Shown here: in pieces, positions 24,282 to 31,866 of the stretch | Layout: each line of letters opens with the position of its first letter | Position numbering within the stretch: the stretch's first letter is position 1 | Assembly: GCA_029978905.1 (NCBI GenBank) | Contig: JAPOIM010000035.1 | Coordinates: forward strand, 1 to 44,279 | Direction: 5' to 3' | DNA from: Planctomycetota bacterium | GTDB lineage: Bacteria > Planctomycetota > Planctomycetia > Pirellulales > UBA1268 | Length of the DNA stretch: 44,279 nt | Made by a program: the position numbers and the translations under genes | Notes under the pieces: generated by a model | Databases searched by the model: none | Told to the model about the DNA's origin: nothing | Seen by the model: only the letters and a program-made list of their open reading frames with translations

Positions 24282-25973
24282 ATGCGTGCCCTCCCTCACC
24301 GGCGTGCCTCTCGCGCCCTCCGCGTCTCCCTGCTGATAGCGCTCCTGGCCACGCTGGCCGCAGCATCCGCAACAGCAGGTCGGCCCGTGCTGGCCGACGA
24401 CACCACGGTGCGGGTCTTCATCTTCGCGGGCCAGTCCAACATGGTTGGGTCCGATTCGAAGGTGGCCGACATCCAGCGTTTTCCCCCCTTCGCCGGGCTC
24501 GAGGCCCCGCAACCTTCCGTGAAGTTCGCCTACTGCCTCGGACGCGAAGAGAAGACCACCTCCGACGGCTGGGAGCCGCTGCACCCGGTCAACAACACCG
24601 TAGGGCCCGAACTGAGCTTTGCGGCCACGCTCACGAAAGCGATCAAGGCGCCCATCGCGATCATCAAGGTTGCGGCCGGTGGCACACACCTTGGCGGCGA
24701 CTGGAACCCAGACGAGCCAACAGGCTTTGCGATGTATCCCCTGGCCCTGCAAACAGTGCGTGAGGCCCTCGCCGAGTTCGACGAGCAAGGCATCAGCTAC
24801 AAGCTCGAGGGCTTTATGTGGCATCAAGGTGAGAACGACATGTTTGAGGCCGACTACATGCAGCACTACGGCCGCAACCTGAAGAACTTCCTCGCCTGCT
24901 GGCGCCGCGACCTCAACGCTCCCGACCTCCGCTTCTACATCGGCGAACTCTGCACGAAGACCATCTGGGGCATGGACCTTCGCCCGCGGATGTACGCGAT
25001 CAGCCTCGGCCAAAAAGAGGTCACCGACAGCGATCCCCTCGCCGACTATGTGCCCACCTCGCACGTAGGCGTGGAAATCGGCGGCGGCGTGGGCCTGCAC
25101 TACCACTACGGCACGCTGGGCCAACTGGAACATGGCGTGAACTATGCCCAGGCCTATCTGAAGAATCTTGGGCAGCAGCCCCCGGCGAGTGCTCCCCTTG
25201 AGCCATGGCCCTATCCCAAAGGCTCGTCCATCAAACTTTTCGTGCTCGCCGGGCACCGCAACATGGAGGGTGAACGGGCCTTTGTGCAGAACCTGGCCGA
25301 ACAGGAAAGCGGAGCAGCCCTCCTCAAGCCCAACCCCTCGATTGCCTTCACCTACAACCTCGCAGGCGGCTACAGAACGTCACAGGGCTGGGAGGCACTC
25401 GCCCCGACGGGTCTCTACGACACGTTCGGCCCAGAGTTGAGCTTCGGCAGATCCCTGCAGCAGCACGACGTTCCGCACATCGCCATCGCGAAGTTCACCC
25501 ACAGCGGCTCGCAGATCATCGACTGGACGCCCGCGGGGAGCGAAGCAGTCTCCCGCAACCTCTACCCGGCGTTCATCGCGTTTGTCCGCGAAACCGTCGC
25601 CGACTTGGAAGCGAAAGGCCATCCCGTCGAACTCGAAGGCATCTTCTACCACGTGGGTGAAAACGACATGTCGTGGGGACCCTTCCGCACCGGTGCCCCC
25701 GAGCGCGTGATGGCGCTCGTGAGCCAGAGTCGCCGTGACCTCGCGCGGCCGTCGCTCCGCTGGTTTGTCAGCCAGCAGCCTCCCACCGATGATCCGGCGG
25801 TCAACAGCATCGACGTCACCGCCCACCTCGAAGAGGCCTTTGCAGCCGACCCACTCGTCGTGCACATCAAAGCCTTCGACCTTCCGCCGCAGGAAAAGAA
25901 ACTGGTGATCGACACTCGCGGCATTGTCTGGCTCGGCGAGCGGCTCGCTCAGGCGTATCTCGCATTTCCCTGA
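24282..25973 (+). CDS. tandem SASA (sialate O-acetylesterase-like) protein, second copy degenerate
   Basis: A 563-residue secreted protein with two SASA/SGNH-type domains. The signal peptide covers about residues 1-33. Domain 1 (about 43-295) has the nucleophile block FIFAGQSNM with Ser52, the GGTHLGGDW region, WHQGEND at 180-186, and an HYHYGTLGQLEHG C-terminal block that can supply the catalytic His. Domain 2 (about 316-563) repeats the order, but the nucleophile block is FVLAGHRNM with Arg326 in place of Ser, WHQGEND becomes YHVGEND (456-462), and the C-terminal His block is gone. Domain 1 is therefore probably an active carbohydrate acetylesterase and domain 2 a pseudoenzyme. GAAAGG before the ATG supports the start. 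It is the third gene of the 20614-29052 cluster. Confidence 0.87.
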   Translation: MRALPHRRASRALRVSLLIALLATLAAASATAGRPVLADDTTVRVFIFAGQSNMVGSDSKVADIQRFPPFAGLEAPQPSVKFAYCLGREEKTTSDGWEPLHPVNNTVGPELSFAATLTKAIKAPIAIIKVAAGGTHLGGDWNPDEPTGFAMYPLALQTVREALAEFDEQGISYKLEGFMWHQGENDMFEADYMQHYGRNLKNFLACWRRDLNAPDLRFYIGELCTKTIWGMDLRPRMYAISLGQKEVTDSDPLADYVPTSHVGVEIGGGVGLHYHYGTLGQLEHGVNYAQAYLKNLGQQPPASAPLEPWPYPKGSSIKLFVLAGHRNMEGERAFVQNLAEQESGAALLKPNPSIAFTYNLAGGYRTSQGWEALAPTGLYDTFGPELSFGRSLQQHDVPHIAIAKFTHSGSQIIDWTPAGSEAVSRNLYPAFIAFVRETVADLEAKGHPVELEGIFYHVGENDMSWGPFRTGAPERVMALVSQSRRDLARPSLRWFVSQQPPTDDPAVNSIDVTAHLEEAFAADPLVVHIKAFDLPPQEKKLVIDTRGIVWLGERLAQAYLAFP

Positions 25974-25984
25974 CACGAGTGTCA
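25971..25984. repeat. short inverted repeat overlapping the SASA stop codon
   Basis: TGACAC and GTGTCA, six perfectly complementary bases each, flank a two-base GA spacer. The first TGA is the SASA stop codon, and the element ends 22 bases before the sulfatase start. It may be an operator, a small intercistronic hairpin, or chance. Confidence 0.3.
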
Positions 25985-26006
25985 CCCCGCAGGAATCGAA
26001 TCCATC

Positions 26007-27626
26007 ATGCGCATCTTCGTTCTCACAGCCCTTGTCGTGGCAGCAGGCCTGCTCTTTGCCCCGGCGACGATGGCGGCGGAGCGTCCGAACGTCGTCTTCA
26101 TCCTCGCCGATGACCTCGGCTACGGAGACATCGAGGCGTTTGGCGGTGACCTGTGCAACGTCGACACGCCCCACTTCGATGCCCTCTGCCACAGTGGGAT
26201 GAAGTTCACCGACGCCTACGTGACCGATTCCCACTGCATCCCCAGCCGCACGTCGATCATGACCGGCCGCTACGCGTTCCGCTTTGGTGCCCCGGAGCCA
26301 GGCGGCCCTTGGGGCTTTGTCGGCCTGCGGTTCCCTCCGGACCGCTTCACCCTCGGCACGATGCTCAAACGCGCGGGCTACACCACCGGCTACGTCGGCA
26401 AGTGGCACCTCGGCACGCGGATGGCCACCCATGACGGCAAGGTACAGACAGCCACCAACACCGACTTCACCAAGCCGCTCCTCGTGGGTCCACGCGACTA
26501 CGGGTTCGACGAGAGCTTCATCCTGCCCGGCTCGCTCGACATGTTCCCGTACGCATTCATCCGCAACCATCACTGGGTTGGTGAGGTGACCGCTGAGAAA
26601 GGCTGGAGCGCCTTCAACCGCCGCGGCCCGGCCGCCGAAGACTTCGAGGATGTGAAGGTGCTCGACACCTTCAGTGAGGAGGCCGAGCGATTTATCGCGG
26701 ACCATGCCAACGACGCCCAGCCCTTTTTCCTTTACGTCGCCCTCACAGCCCCACACACGCCCACCTCCCCGTCGGCCGCGTTTGAAGGGGCCAGCCGGAT
26801 CGGTCTCTACGGCGACTTCGTGATGAATACGGATGCCTGCATCGGCCGGGTGGTCGCCGCGCTCGACGCCGCTGGCCTCTCAGGCAACACCCTCGTGATG
26901 GCCTCGAGCGATCATGGCCCCGGCCACTACTCTGGCCGGCGCCGCGAGGCCACCGCCAACCAGATGCAGGAGATGGAGCAAGACGGCCATCGTGCGAACG
27001 GCCCTTGGCGAGGCTACAAGTTTTCGGTGTTTGAGGGGGGCACCCGCGTGCCGTTCGCAGCGAAATGGCCCGGAACGATTCCTGCCGGAGCGGTCTGTGC
27101 ATCCCCAATCGGCCTGCAGGATCTCGTCGCCACCTGCGCCGACATCGCAGGCACCCCGCTCGCCGACCACGAAGCGGCCGACTCGATGAGCTTCCTGCCA
27201 CTGCTCCGCGATCCACTGGCCGAGCCCGTCCGCACATCGCTCGTCGTACAAGGCACCCGCGGCAGCGCGTACCGCGAGGGGCCCTGGAAACTCCTGCTCT
27301 GCCCAGGGAGCGGCTCCAGCGGTCAGTTTGCCAGCGAGCCGGAATCCGACGCAGCCTGGCGGGAGGCGCTTGCCGACTTCGGTCGCACGCCCAGCGACCG
27401 AGACGACCTCGAACAACCACCGTTTCTCCAGCTCTACCACCTAGGCACGGATCCCGGCGAAGAGACAAACCTCGCAGCAGCCGAACCCGAGCGTGTTGCC
27501 GCCATGATCGCTGCCTACCGTGCCATTCTCGACAACGGTCGCAGCACACCGGGGCCACGGCTTGCGAACGATCGCCCCTTAAGCGTCTTCCACGCGGTAC
27601 CCGCCTTTGTGTGGAACGACCGCTGA
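26007..27626 (+). CDS. secreted type I (formylglycine) sulfatase
   Basis: A 539-residue sulfatase with a Sec signal peptide (residues 1-24, APATMAA). Metal residues are in [16 protein letters not shown]. The signature [13 protein letters not shown] is at residues 77-89, with C77 the formylglycine precursor; the second position is Ile instead of the usual Ser or Thr. [17 protein letters not shown] and a [13 protein letters not shown] metal/His block follow, and the C-terminal domain carries [22 protein letters not shown] ahead of the ATG and the signal peptide support the start. It sits 33 bases after the SASA gene in the same cluster, so desulfation and deacetylation of one glycan is a sensible joint role (inference). 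Confidence 0.93.
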   Translation: MRIFVLTALVVAAGLLFAPATMAAERPNVVFILADDLGYGDIEAFGGDLCNVDTPHFDALCHSGMKFTDAYVTDSHCIPSRTSIMTGRYAFRFGAPEPGGPWGFVGLRFPPDRFTLGTMLKRAGYTTGYVGKWHLGTRMATHDGKVQTATNTDFTKPLLVGPRDYGFDESFILPGSLDMFPYAFIRNHHWVGEVTAEKGWSAFNRRGPAAEDFEDVKVLDTFSEEAERFIADHANDAQPFFLYVALTAPHTPTSPSAAFEGASRIGLYGDFVMNTDACIGRVVAALDAAGLSGNTLVMASSDHGPGHYSGRRREATANQMQEMEQDGHRANGPWRGYKFSVFEGGTRVPFAAKWPGTIPAGAVCASPIGLQDLVATCADIAGTPLADHEAADSMSFLPLLRDPLAEPVRTSLVVQGTRGSAYREGPWKLLLCPGSGSSGQFASEPESDAAWREALADFGRTPSDRDDLEQPPFLQLYHLGTDPGEETNLAAAEPERVAAMIAAYRAILDNGRSTPGPRLANDRPLSVFHAVPAFVWNDR

Positions 27627-27668
27627 TCGCGAGGCCTGTCGGCGCCCTTACGCCCAACCTCATTCCTC

Positions 27669-27674
27669 AAGGAG
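27669..27674 (+). promoter_or_regulatory. ribosome binding site favouring a GTG start
   Basis: AAGGAG lies seven bases before GTG at 27682, while the next ATG (27691) is 16 bases away. The signal peptide fits either, but the spacing favours GTG. Confidence 0.6.
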
Positions 27675-27681
27675 TTCTCAC

Positions 27682-29052
27682 GTGACAACGATGCCCGCGC
27701 GGCCTGCCTGGCTGATCACTTTCTTCGCGGCAGCACTCCTTGGCACCACTGCGGTAGCCCAGGAGCCTCCCTATGATGCGCCCCCTGCGGTCGCCGCTCC
27801 CACCTTCCGCGTCCGCTACGACGCCTCATCACGCGAGGACGAACTCACCTTCCCGGTGCAGTACACCGTGTGGATTCCGGAGGGAGTGAAGACGCTTCGC
27901 TGCGTGATCGTGCATCAGCATGGATGCGGTGAAGGCTCGTGCCTATCGGGCCAGACAGGGGCGTTCGACCTGCATTGGCAGGCCCTCGCCACAAAGCACG
28001 ACGCAGCCCTGCTCGCTCCCTCCTACGAACAGCCGCAGGAGGCCGAGTGCCAGCTGTGGTGTGATCCCCGCAACGGCTCCAGCCAAGCGTTCCAGCAGGC
28101 CCTCGCCGACCTTGGTAAGCAGGCCGGCCATCCCGAATTGGCCACCGTCCCCTGGGCGCTCTGGGGGCATAGCGGCGGCGGGCACTGGTGCGGCGGGATG
28201 GTGATGCTGCATCCCGAGCGAGTGGTGGCCGCCTGGTTGCGATCGGGAGTGCCGCTGCTGGAGGCGGATCCCGCGCGGCCGCAGATCAAGCCGCACAGCC
28301 TGCCTGAGGCCGCCCTCGCCGTACCGATGATGTGCAACCCTGGCACCCAGGAAGGCGTGACGGTCAAGGATGGTCGGTTTGCCGGCGTGTGGCCTGCCAA
28401 TGAAAACTTCTTTCGCACCACCCGCGGTCGTGGTGCCCTCATCGGTGTGGCGGTCGACCCGTTGACGGCTCACGAGTGTGGCAACCAGCGGTATCTCGCG
28501 ATCCCCTGGCTCGATGCCTGCCTCACCGCTCGCCTCCCCGAGCACCCAGGCGAGCCTCTCCGCCCGATGCCCGCCGACGCGGCGTGGCTGGCGCCCCTGC
28601 TCGGCACGCAAGCATCTCCGCATGCCCACTTCGCTGGCCTGCGAGAAGAGGCGATCTGGCTTCCAAGCGAAGCCACAGCGCGGATGTGGGAGGACTACGT
28701 CCGCGACACTGAGATTCCCGACGCGTCACCTCCGCCCGCCCCCACGCGTGTCACGCAGAAAGGCACCACCATCACCTGGTCAGCCCAGGCAGACCTCGAA
28801 AGCGGGCTCGCCCGGTTCTTGATCCTCCGCGATGGCGAGGAGATCGCCTCCGTGCCCGACGAGCCGCAGAATCGCTTCGGCCGACCGCTCTTCCAAGGGC
28901 TGCAGTACAGCGACACCCCCACCGTGCCCCTGCAGATGATGACGTTCACCGACGAAAGCCCGCAGCCCGGCGTAGACCACGTCTATCGCGTGATCGCCGT
29001 CAACACACTGGGGCTTCGCTCGGCCGAATCACCGCCGCCGGCTCCCCGTTAA
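27682..29052 (+). CDS. secreted alpha/beta hydrolase with fibronectin III-like C-terminus
   Basis: A 456-residue protein from GTG 27682. The signal peptide ([18 protein letters not shown]) ends near residue 27. The hydrolase domain has a beta-strand/oxyanion segment [12 protein letters not shown] (residues 74-85) and the nucleophile elbow WGHSGGG with Ser164. A His-containing [15 protein letters not shown] block may supply the catalytic His. The last ~100 residues (from [12 protein letters not shown]) look like a fibronectin III or similar beta-sandwich with a [11 protein letters not shown] strand pattern, often used for binding or spacing. The substrate is unknown; an ester of a polysaccharide is plausible from the neighbouring sulfatase and acetylesterase. 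It is the last gene of the cluster. Confidence 0.78.
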   Translation: MTTMPARPAWLITFFAAALLGTTAVAQEPPYDAPPAVAAPTFRVRYDASSREDELTFPVQYTVWIPEGVKTLRCVIVHQHGCGEGSCLSGQTGAFDLHWQALATKHDAALLAPSYEQPQEAECQLWCDPRNGSSQAFQQALADLGKQAGHPELATVPWALWGHSGGGHWCGGMVMLHPERVVAAWLRSGVPLLEADPARPQIKPHSLPEAALAVPMMCNPGTQEGVTVKDGRFAGVWPANENFFRTTRGRGALIGVAVDPLTAHECGNQRYLAIPWLDACLTARLPEHPGEPLRPMPADAAWLAPLLGTQASPHAHFAGLREEAIWLPSEATARMWEDYVRDTEIPDASPPPAPTRVTQKGTTITWSAQADLESGLARFLILRDGEEIASVPDEPQNRFGRPLFQGLQYSDTPTVPLQMMTFTDESPQPGVDHVYRVIAVNTLGLRSAESPPPAPR

Positions 29053-29059
29053 GATCATG

Positions 29060-29088
29060 TTTTCCAAAGGGGGCGGACGATCTATCAT
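29060..29088 (+). promoter_or_regulatory. candidate promoter for the bicupin/DUF1552/PSD operon
   Basis: TATCAT (29083-29088) matches five of six -10 positions. Seventeen bases upstream TTTTCC (29060-29065) is a poor -35 box. The 97-base gap is the largest between the two plus-strand clusters, so a promoter here is reasonable, but the evidence is slight. Confidence 0.28.
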
Positions 29089-29149
29089 CCTCTTCCAAGA
29101 CGTATTTGGGACACGGACAACTCTCTAGGCTCATGAAGGTGCATGGCGA

Positions 29150-30472
29150 ATGGCTACTTCGACATCGGTTCTGGCGGACAAACTGCACGAGTACCCGCAA
29201 CAGGATGTGATCGACGCAACGGGCGGAGCCTCGGCGTCGACTCTCGATGACTGCCTCAACCAGCACGGTGGCGTGTTTCAACTGCTGCACCGTTACGCCG
29301 GCCGGACGTTTTGCACACCAGGCAAACGCCTCCGCCTCGACGCCGAGTCGTATTACCCGTCCTACATGAACGGAACGGGGCTCGATGAAATCTGGATGGG
29401 CTGCACCGTTCCGATCGTGACGGGGGTCATCGACTCCCGTACCGGGAAGGCCCCATTTCGCGAGGGTGAATCACACGTTCTCGCGCCCAATGGCCAGGTG
29501 GTCGCGCTGCAGGACTTGATCGCTGCCAACCCCGAAGTGGTCATGGGTGAGAAGGTCACGGCCTTCGCAAAGGCGATGTTCGGGCGACCCACCTGGCCGA
29601 TCGTGTCCAAGAAGTTCGACAACCTCAACCCGATCCCCGACCATCTCCACTGGGCAAAGTGGGAAGTCTACGACATCAACTCATTCGACAATCCGGGCGT
29701 GAGCGCCTCGCACTACCACACCACGGCGATGGGGCTGTATTCGTTCGTGACAAAGGAGCAGTTCCTGGCGTGCATGAAGCGGTTTGGGCAGACCGAATAC
29801 AACGGCATCCGGCACCTGGCTCCGCACGTGATGATGCAACTCGACAACGGTTTCGTGATGCCCAACGGCGTGCTGCACTCGCCAACGAACCTCTGCACGC
29901 ATGAGCTGCACGTGACGATGGACGAGCACTTCCTCGCCGAGGACCTCACGCTCGACGGACGCATCGGCGCCGCCGACGCCTTCTACGCGTGTCGGGAAGA
30001 GGACTATCCCAAGGCCCATCACGAAGACTGGGACTATCTCGTGGAGAAGTTCGACTTCGCCGCGAACCAGGATCCGGACTTCGTCCTGAAGAACTCCCGT
30101 CCAGCGATCACCGCCGAAGAGTTCCAAGGTCAAGGCGTTGATGCCACCTGGATCGTGTACGGCGACATCCTCGGCGACCAGAAGTGTTCGATCCTGCGAC
30201 TGAGCGTGGAACCTGGCGCGAAGACCACGTTCTGCCCGGCGAGCCCCACGCTCTTCCATACGAATCGCGGAAGCGGTCGCGTTGGCAAACTCAACGTGCG
30301 GTATCACCAGAACATGAAGCTCGGCGAGCTGTACCCCGAAATCGGTTTCATCACCCAAGCAGCGCTCGCCAATGGGGGCGTGGACATTGAAAACACCGGT
30401 TCCGAACCGCTCGTGTTGACCTTCGACTTCCCGCAGAACGCACACTCCAAGACGCCCGGCGTGGCGAGTTAA
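29150..30472 (+). CDS. bicupin protein, phosphomannose-isomerase-like
   Basis: A 440-residue cytoplasmic protein without signal peptide; I do not recognise a named family. It has cupin signatures. H165-x-H167-x4-E172 (DHLHWAKWEVYD) fits cupin motif 1, and PNGVLHSPTN (238-247) fits motif 2 (P-x-G-x2-H-x3-N), so H165, H167, E172 and H243 could bind a metal. Additional His-rich stretches, SHYHTT (187-192) and CTHELHVTMDEH (249-260), flank these. A second, degenerate beta-barrel half follows from about residue 340 (SILRLSVEPGAKTTFC ... DIENTGSEPLVLTFDFP). The arrangement recalls type I mannose-6-phosphate isomerases, but the lengths and spacings differ. It heads an operon with DUF1552 and PSD genes 11 and 24 bases apart. 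Confidence 0.7.
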   Translation: MATSTSVLADKLHEYPQQDVIDATGGASASTLDDCLNQHGGVFQLLHRYAGRTFCTPGKRLRLDAESYYPSYMNGTGLDEIWMGCTVPIVTGVIDSRTGKAPFREGESHVLAPNGQVVALQDLIAANPEVVMGEKVTAFAKAMFGRPTWPIVSKKFDNLNPIPDHLHWAKWEVYDINSFDNPGVSASHYHTTAMGLYSFVTKEQFLACMKRFGQTEYNGIRHLAPHVMMQLDNGFVMPNGVLHSPTNLCTHELHVTMDEHFLAEDLTLDGRIGAADAFYACREEDYPKAHHEDWDYLVEKFDFAANQDPDFVLKNSRPAITAEEFQGQGVDATWIVYGDILGDQKCSILRLSVEPGAKTTFCPASPTLFHTNRGSGRVGKLNVRYHQNMKLGELYPEIGFITQAALANGGVDIENTGSEPLVLTFDFPQNAHSKTPGVAS

Positions 30473-30483
30473 GAGGAGGCTTC

Positions 30484-31842
30484 ATGCCGCTTTCCAGGCG
30501 ACGGTTTCTTGCCGTGCACGGTGCGACACTCGCGCTGCCGTTCTTGCCGTCGCTGGCGCACGGCGACGCGGCAGCGGCCACAGCGCCAAGCAAAAAACTG
30601 GCCCTGGTCTACCTGCCCAATGGCATTGTGCGTCGCTGCTTCTTCCCTGGAGAAGAGACCGCGGCAATTCCTGACTTCATCGGTGGTTTTGATGCCGACA
30701 AGGTCAAGTCGCAGCGGCAGTTCTCCCGCGAGCCAGGCGTAGGTCCGCTGGAACTCACGTCCACGATGCAGCCGCTGGCGGAGGTCCAAGACGATCTCAC
30801 CCTGATCACTGGCCTGGACCGCACCTACAAACACGGCCAAGACGTGCATGCGCAAGGCGCCTCGTGCTATCTCACGAGTCTTTCGCCAGAGCAGGCGGAA
30901 CGGCAGGGCGTGGTGCACCCCAATGGCCGCACGCTTGACCATGTGATTGGCGATGTCGTCGGACAATCCACCGTCTTCAACACCCTCGAGATCAGCACCA
31001 ACGGATTCACGGCCGGCAAGGAGCCGATTGAGTTCGACAACATCTCCTGGTACGGACCCGGCCGCATCGCTCCGTCGATCCGCGAGCCTCGCAAACTCTA
31101 CGACCGGCTCTTCCTCCGCGAGAGCTACCGCGACCACGTGGCCGACGTGACCGACCTCGTGCTGGCCGACGCTCGTTCGCTCGCAGGCCGCCTCAACGCC
31201 ACAGACCGCCGCACACTCGACGAGTACATGGAGATGGTCCGCGGCATCGAGCGTCGCGTTGAGAAACTCGAGCAGCTGATCTCAAGCACCGATGTGCAGG
31301 TCCCGACCAACGAAGTGCTGCCACGCGGTGAATACATCCGGCTGCAGATGGACCTCATGCTCGCCGCCTTCCAGATGGGGATCACGAATGTCTGCACATT
31401 CATGATCGGCCCAGAGCGGTGGGATGCCACGCTGATGTACGAGGGGGTCTTCGAGCAGCCCGTGCAGCACCACAACATGACGCACAACCAAAAGGGAGAT
31501 GGCTACAAGGAGCTTCAGAAGATCGACCTGTTCCACATGGAGCAGTACGCCTACCTGATCCGTCGCCTCCGCGAGACGAAGGAGTTTGATGGCAGCAGCA
31601 TGCTCGACAACACCATCGCCGCTTTCGGCGCAGGCCTCGGCGATGGGGCGACGCACCAGTACTACGACCTCCCGATGATGGTGGCAGGCCGAGCAGGTGG
31701 AAAGCTCAAACAGGGCCGCTGGGTGCGGATGCCCAGTGGCACCCTCAACTCCAACCTCTGGCTGACGGTGGCGCAGCTCATGGGGCTGGAGATGGAGTCG
31801 TATGCCGACAGCACGGGCGTGATCTCCGAACTCTGGACGTAG
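30484..31842 (+). CDS. Tat-exported DUF1552 protein
   Basis: A 452-residue protein of the DUF1552 family, which is common in planctomycetes and myxobacteria and has no known activity. The twin-arginine motif SRRRFLA is at residues 4-10, followed by a short hydrophobic segment. Landmarks are LALVYLPNGIVRRCFFPG, a LITGLDRTYKHGQDVHAQGA block, a MVRGIERRVEKLEQLI helix, and AAFGAGLGDGATHQYYDLP near the C-terminus, which corresponds to the metal-motif region of DUF1501. AGGAGG ends four bases before the ATG, a close but usable spacing. It pairs with the PSD/PSCyt3 gene 24 bases downstream, as DUF1552 genes usually do. Confidence 0.92.
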   Translation: MPLSRRRFLAVHGATLALPFLPSLAHGDAAAATAPSKKLALVYLPNGIVRRCFFPGEETAAIPDFIGGFDADKVKSQRQFSREPGVGPLELTSTMQPLAEVQDDLTLITGLDRTYKHGQDVHAQGASCYLTSLSPEQAERQGVVHPNGRTLDHVIGDVVGQSTVFNTLEISTNGFTAGKEPIEFDNISWYGPGRIAPSIREPRKLYDRLFLRESYRDHVADVTDLVLADARSLAGRLNATDRRTLDEYMEMVRGIERRVEKLEQLISSTDVQVPTNEVLPRGEYIRLQMDLMLAAFQMGITNVCTFMIGPERWDATLMYEGVFEQPVQHHNMTHNQKGDGYKELQKIDLFHMEQYAYLIRRLRETKEFDGSSMLDNTIAAFGAGLGDGATHQYYDLPMMVAGRAGGKLKQGRWVRMPSGTLNSNLWLTVAQLMGLEMESYADSTGVISELWT

Positions 31843-31866
31843 CGCCGCCGCGAAAGCCGAAACCGA

